A program made the position numbers and the translations under genes. A stretch of 64,000 nt of DNA from Sphingosinicella terrae (GTDB lineage: Bacteria > Pseudomonadota > Alphaproteobacteria > Sphingomonadales > Sphingomonadaceae). Below the pieces are notes generated by a model that worked only from the letters and a program-made list of their open reading frames with translations, ran no database searches and was not told where the DNA came from. This document shows, one piece after another, positions 63,516-64,000 of the stretch (the stretch's first letter is position 1; each line of letters opens with the position of its first letter). The stretch spans positions 248,001 through 312,000 of the forward strand of contig NZ_QDFY01000002.1 in NCBI RefSeq assembly GCF_003347635.1, written 5' to 3'.

Positions 63516-63809
63516 ATGCGCGCCTGGCTGCTCCTGCTCGGCGGCATGCTCGTCTGGGCGGTTCATTTCTTCCTGCTCTATGCCCTCGCCAGCTTGTGGG
63601 GATCGGCCGCGCCGGCGCGGATCGGCACCGGCCTCGTCACGGCCGCCTGCCTCGCCGCCAATGCCGGGATCCTGCTGCTGTGCGTCCGCACCGCGAAGAC
63701 GCACGATGCCGAGACGGTGATCGGCTGGCCGGCCCGCCTCGGTGCGCCGGTGGCGGCCTTGTCGCTGGTCTCGGTCGCCTGGCAGGGCCTGCCGGCGCTG
63801 CTGGTCTGA
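63516..63809 (+). CDS. small membrane protein at the end of the oxidase operon
   Basis: A 97-aa protein with three predicted helices (WLLLLGGMLVWAVHFFLLYALASLW, LVTAACLAANAGILLLC, LGAPVAALSLVSVAWQGLPALLV). ATG 63516 is 3 bp after the oxidase stop, so it is in the operon. The opening W-A-x-H-F-x-x-x-Y resembles small proteins found beside bacterial oxidases; a role as an accessory subunit or assembly factor is inference. Confidence 0.75.
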   Translation: MRAWLLLLGGMLVWAVHFFLLYALASLWGSAAPARIGTGLVTAACLAANAGILLLCVRTAKTHDAETVIGWPARLGAPVAALSLVSVAWQGLPALLV

Positions 63810-63859
63810 GGAGAGGGGGGCGGCGACAGGTCGAAATGGTCGCCGACAATTCTGCTCCG

Positions 63860-64000
63860 TCAGCTCTCGCCCGAACGATCGCCGGATCCGGGTCGCCATC
63901 GGCATGCGCGGGATCGAAGGTTCGGTTGAATATCGACCATTGGCCAGCGCTGCTCCAGCCGATGTACGAAGATCGTCATGGGGTCACTGCCCTGGCAGGT
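63860..64000 (-). CDS. possible C-terminal fragment of a gene entering from the right
   Basis: An open minus-strand frame of 46 codons ends at TGA 63860 and is open to the window edge. It reads through GSDPMTIFVHRLEQRWPMVDIQ with G/C-biased third positions in its first half, then becomes less coding-like. It may be the end of a real gene; there is too little to name it. Confidence 0.25.
   Translation of the reverse strand, partial: TCQGSDPMTIFVHRLEQRWPMVDIQPNLRSRACRWRPGSGDRSGES

Overview
The window is 64 kb of dense, high-GC DNA with strong G/C bias at third codon positions and no rRNA, tRNA, insertion sequence, prophage or CRISPR array that I could see. The gene content fits an alphaproteobacterium, most likely Sphingomonadales: an Oar-like TonB-dependent receptor, a Tad/Cpa pilus locus, split glycine decarboxylase, a repeat-bearing subtilase autotransporter, short gene families I associate with sphingomonads, and palindromic repeats of the type common in that order. 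The order-level assignment is inference from gene families, not from a marker gene.

Layout. 1-6370: end of a TraB/GumN-like gene, glyQ-glyS (glycyl-tRNA synthetase) and ppdK. 6389-14075 (minus strand): two paralogous small membrane proteins with matching stress-type promoters, then a Tad pilus operon cpaA-B-C-D-E-tadB-tadC that lacks the cpaF/tadA ATPase. 14170-23874: hydrolase and FAD oxidoreductase, a BLUF blue-light sensor, an 86-aa unknown, a subtilase autotransporter with 18 heptapeptide repeats, a TPR-GGDEF-EAL protein and a double PilZ protein. 23930-27045: Crp/Fnr regulator, RNase HI, IspH, a putative lipoprotein. 27046-33116: tandem glycine riboswitch and gcvT-gcvH-methyltransferase-gcvPA-gcvPB, with two different multi-hairpin repeats between cistrons. 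33129-38838: membrane methyltransferase, SUKH protein, DUF938 protein, a methyltransferase/PAP2/small-acidic-protein operon and two bacterial PH-domain proteins. 38879-41295: type II secretion minor pseudopilins gspHIJK without the rest of the system. 41395-52662: universal stress protein, YhhQ transporter, and nucleoside metabolism (adenosine kinase, LOG family, CNT transporter, cytidine deaminase, AMP nucleosidase) with a 2OG oxygenase and a large TonB-dependent receptor. 52794-54764: small unknown, PilZ-like protein, Na/Ca exchanger. 54811-63809: respiratory block with PQQ glucose dehydrogenase, CtaG-like protein, cytochrome b561, two cytochromes c, and an aa3-type oxidase whose subunit II carries a fused cytochrome c and whose subunit I is fused to subunit III.

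How they work together. Three themes stand out: surface attachment and signalling (Tad pilus, autotransporter, c-di-GMP enzymes, PilZ proteins, blue-light sensor), glycine catabolism controlled by a riboswitch, and a periplasmic electron-transfer chain ending in an unusual oxidase. The most interesting details are the loss of the canonical K-channel residues in the oxidase, palindromic repeats read in frame inside two respiratory genes, the heptad repeat domain of the protease, the twin small genes with the same promoter-like element, and the missing pilus ATPase.
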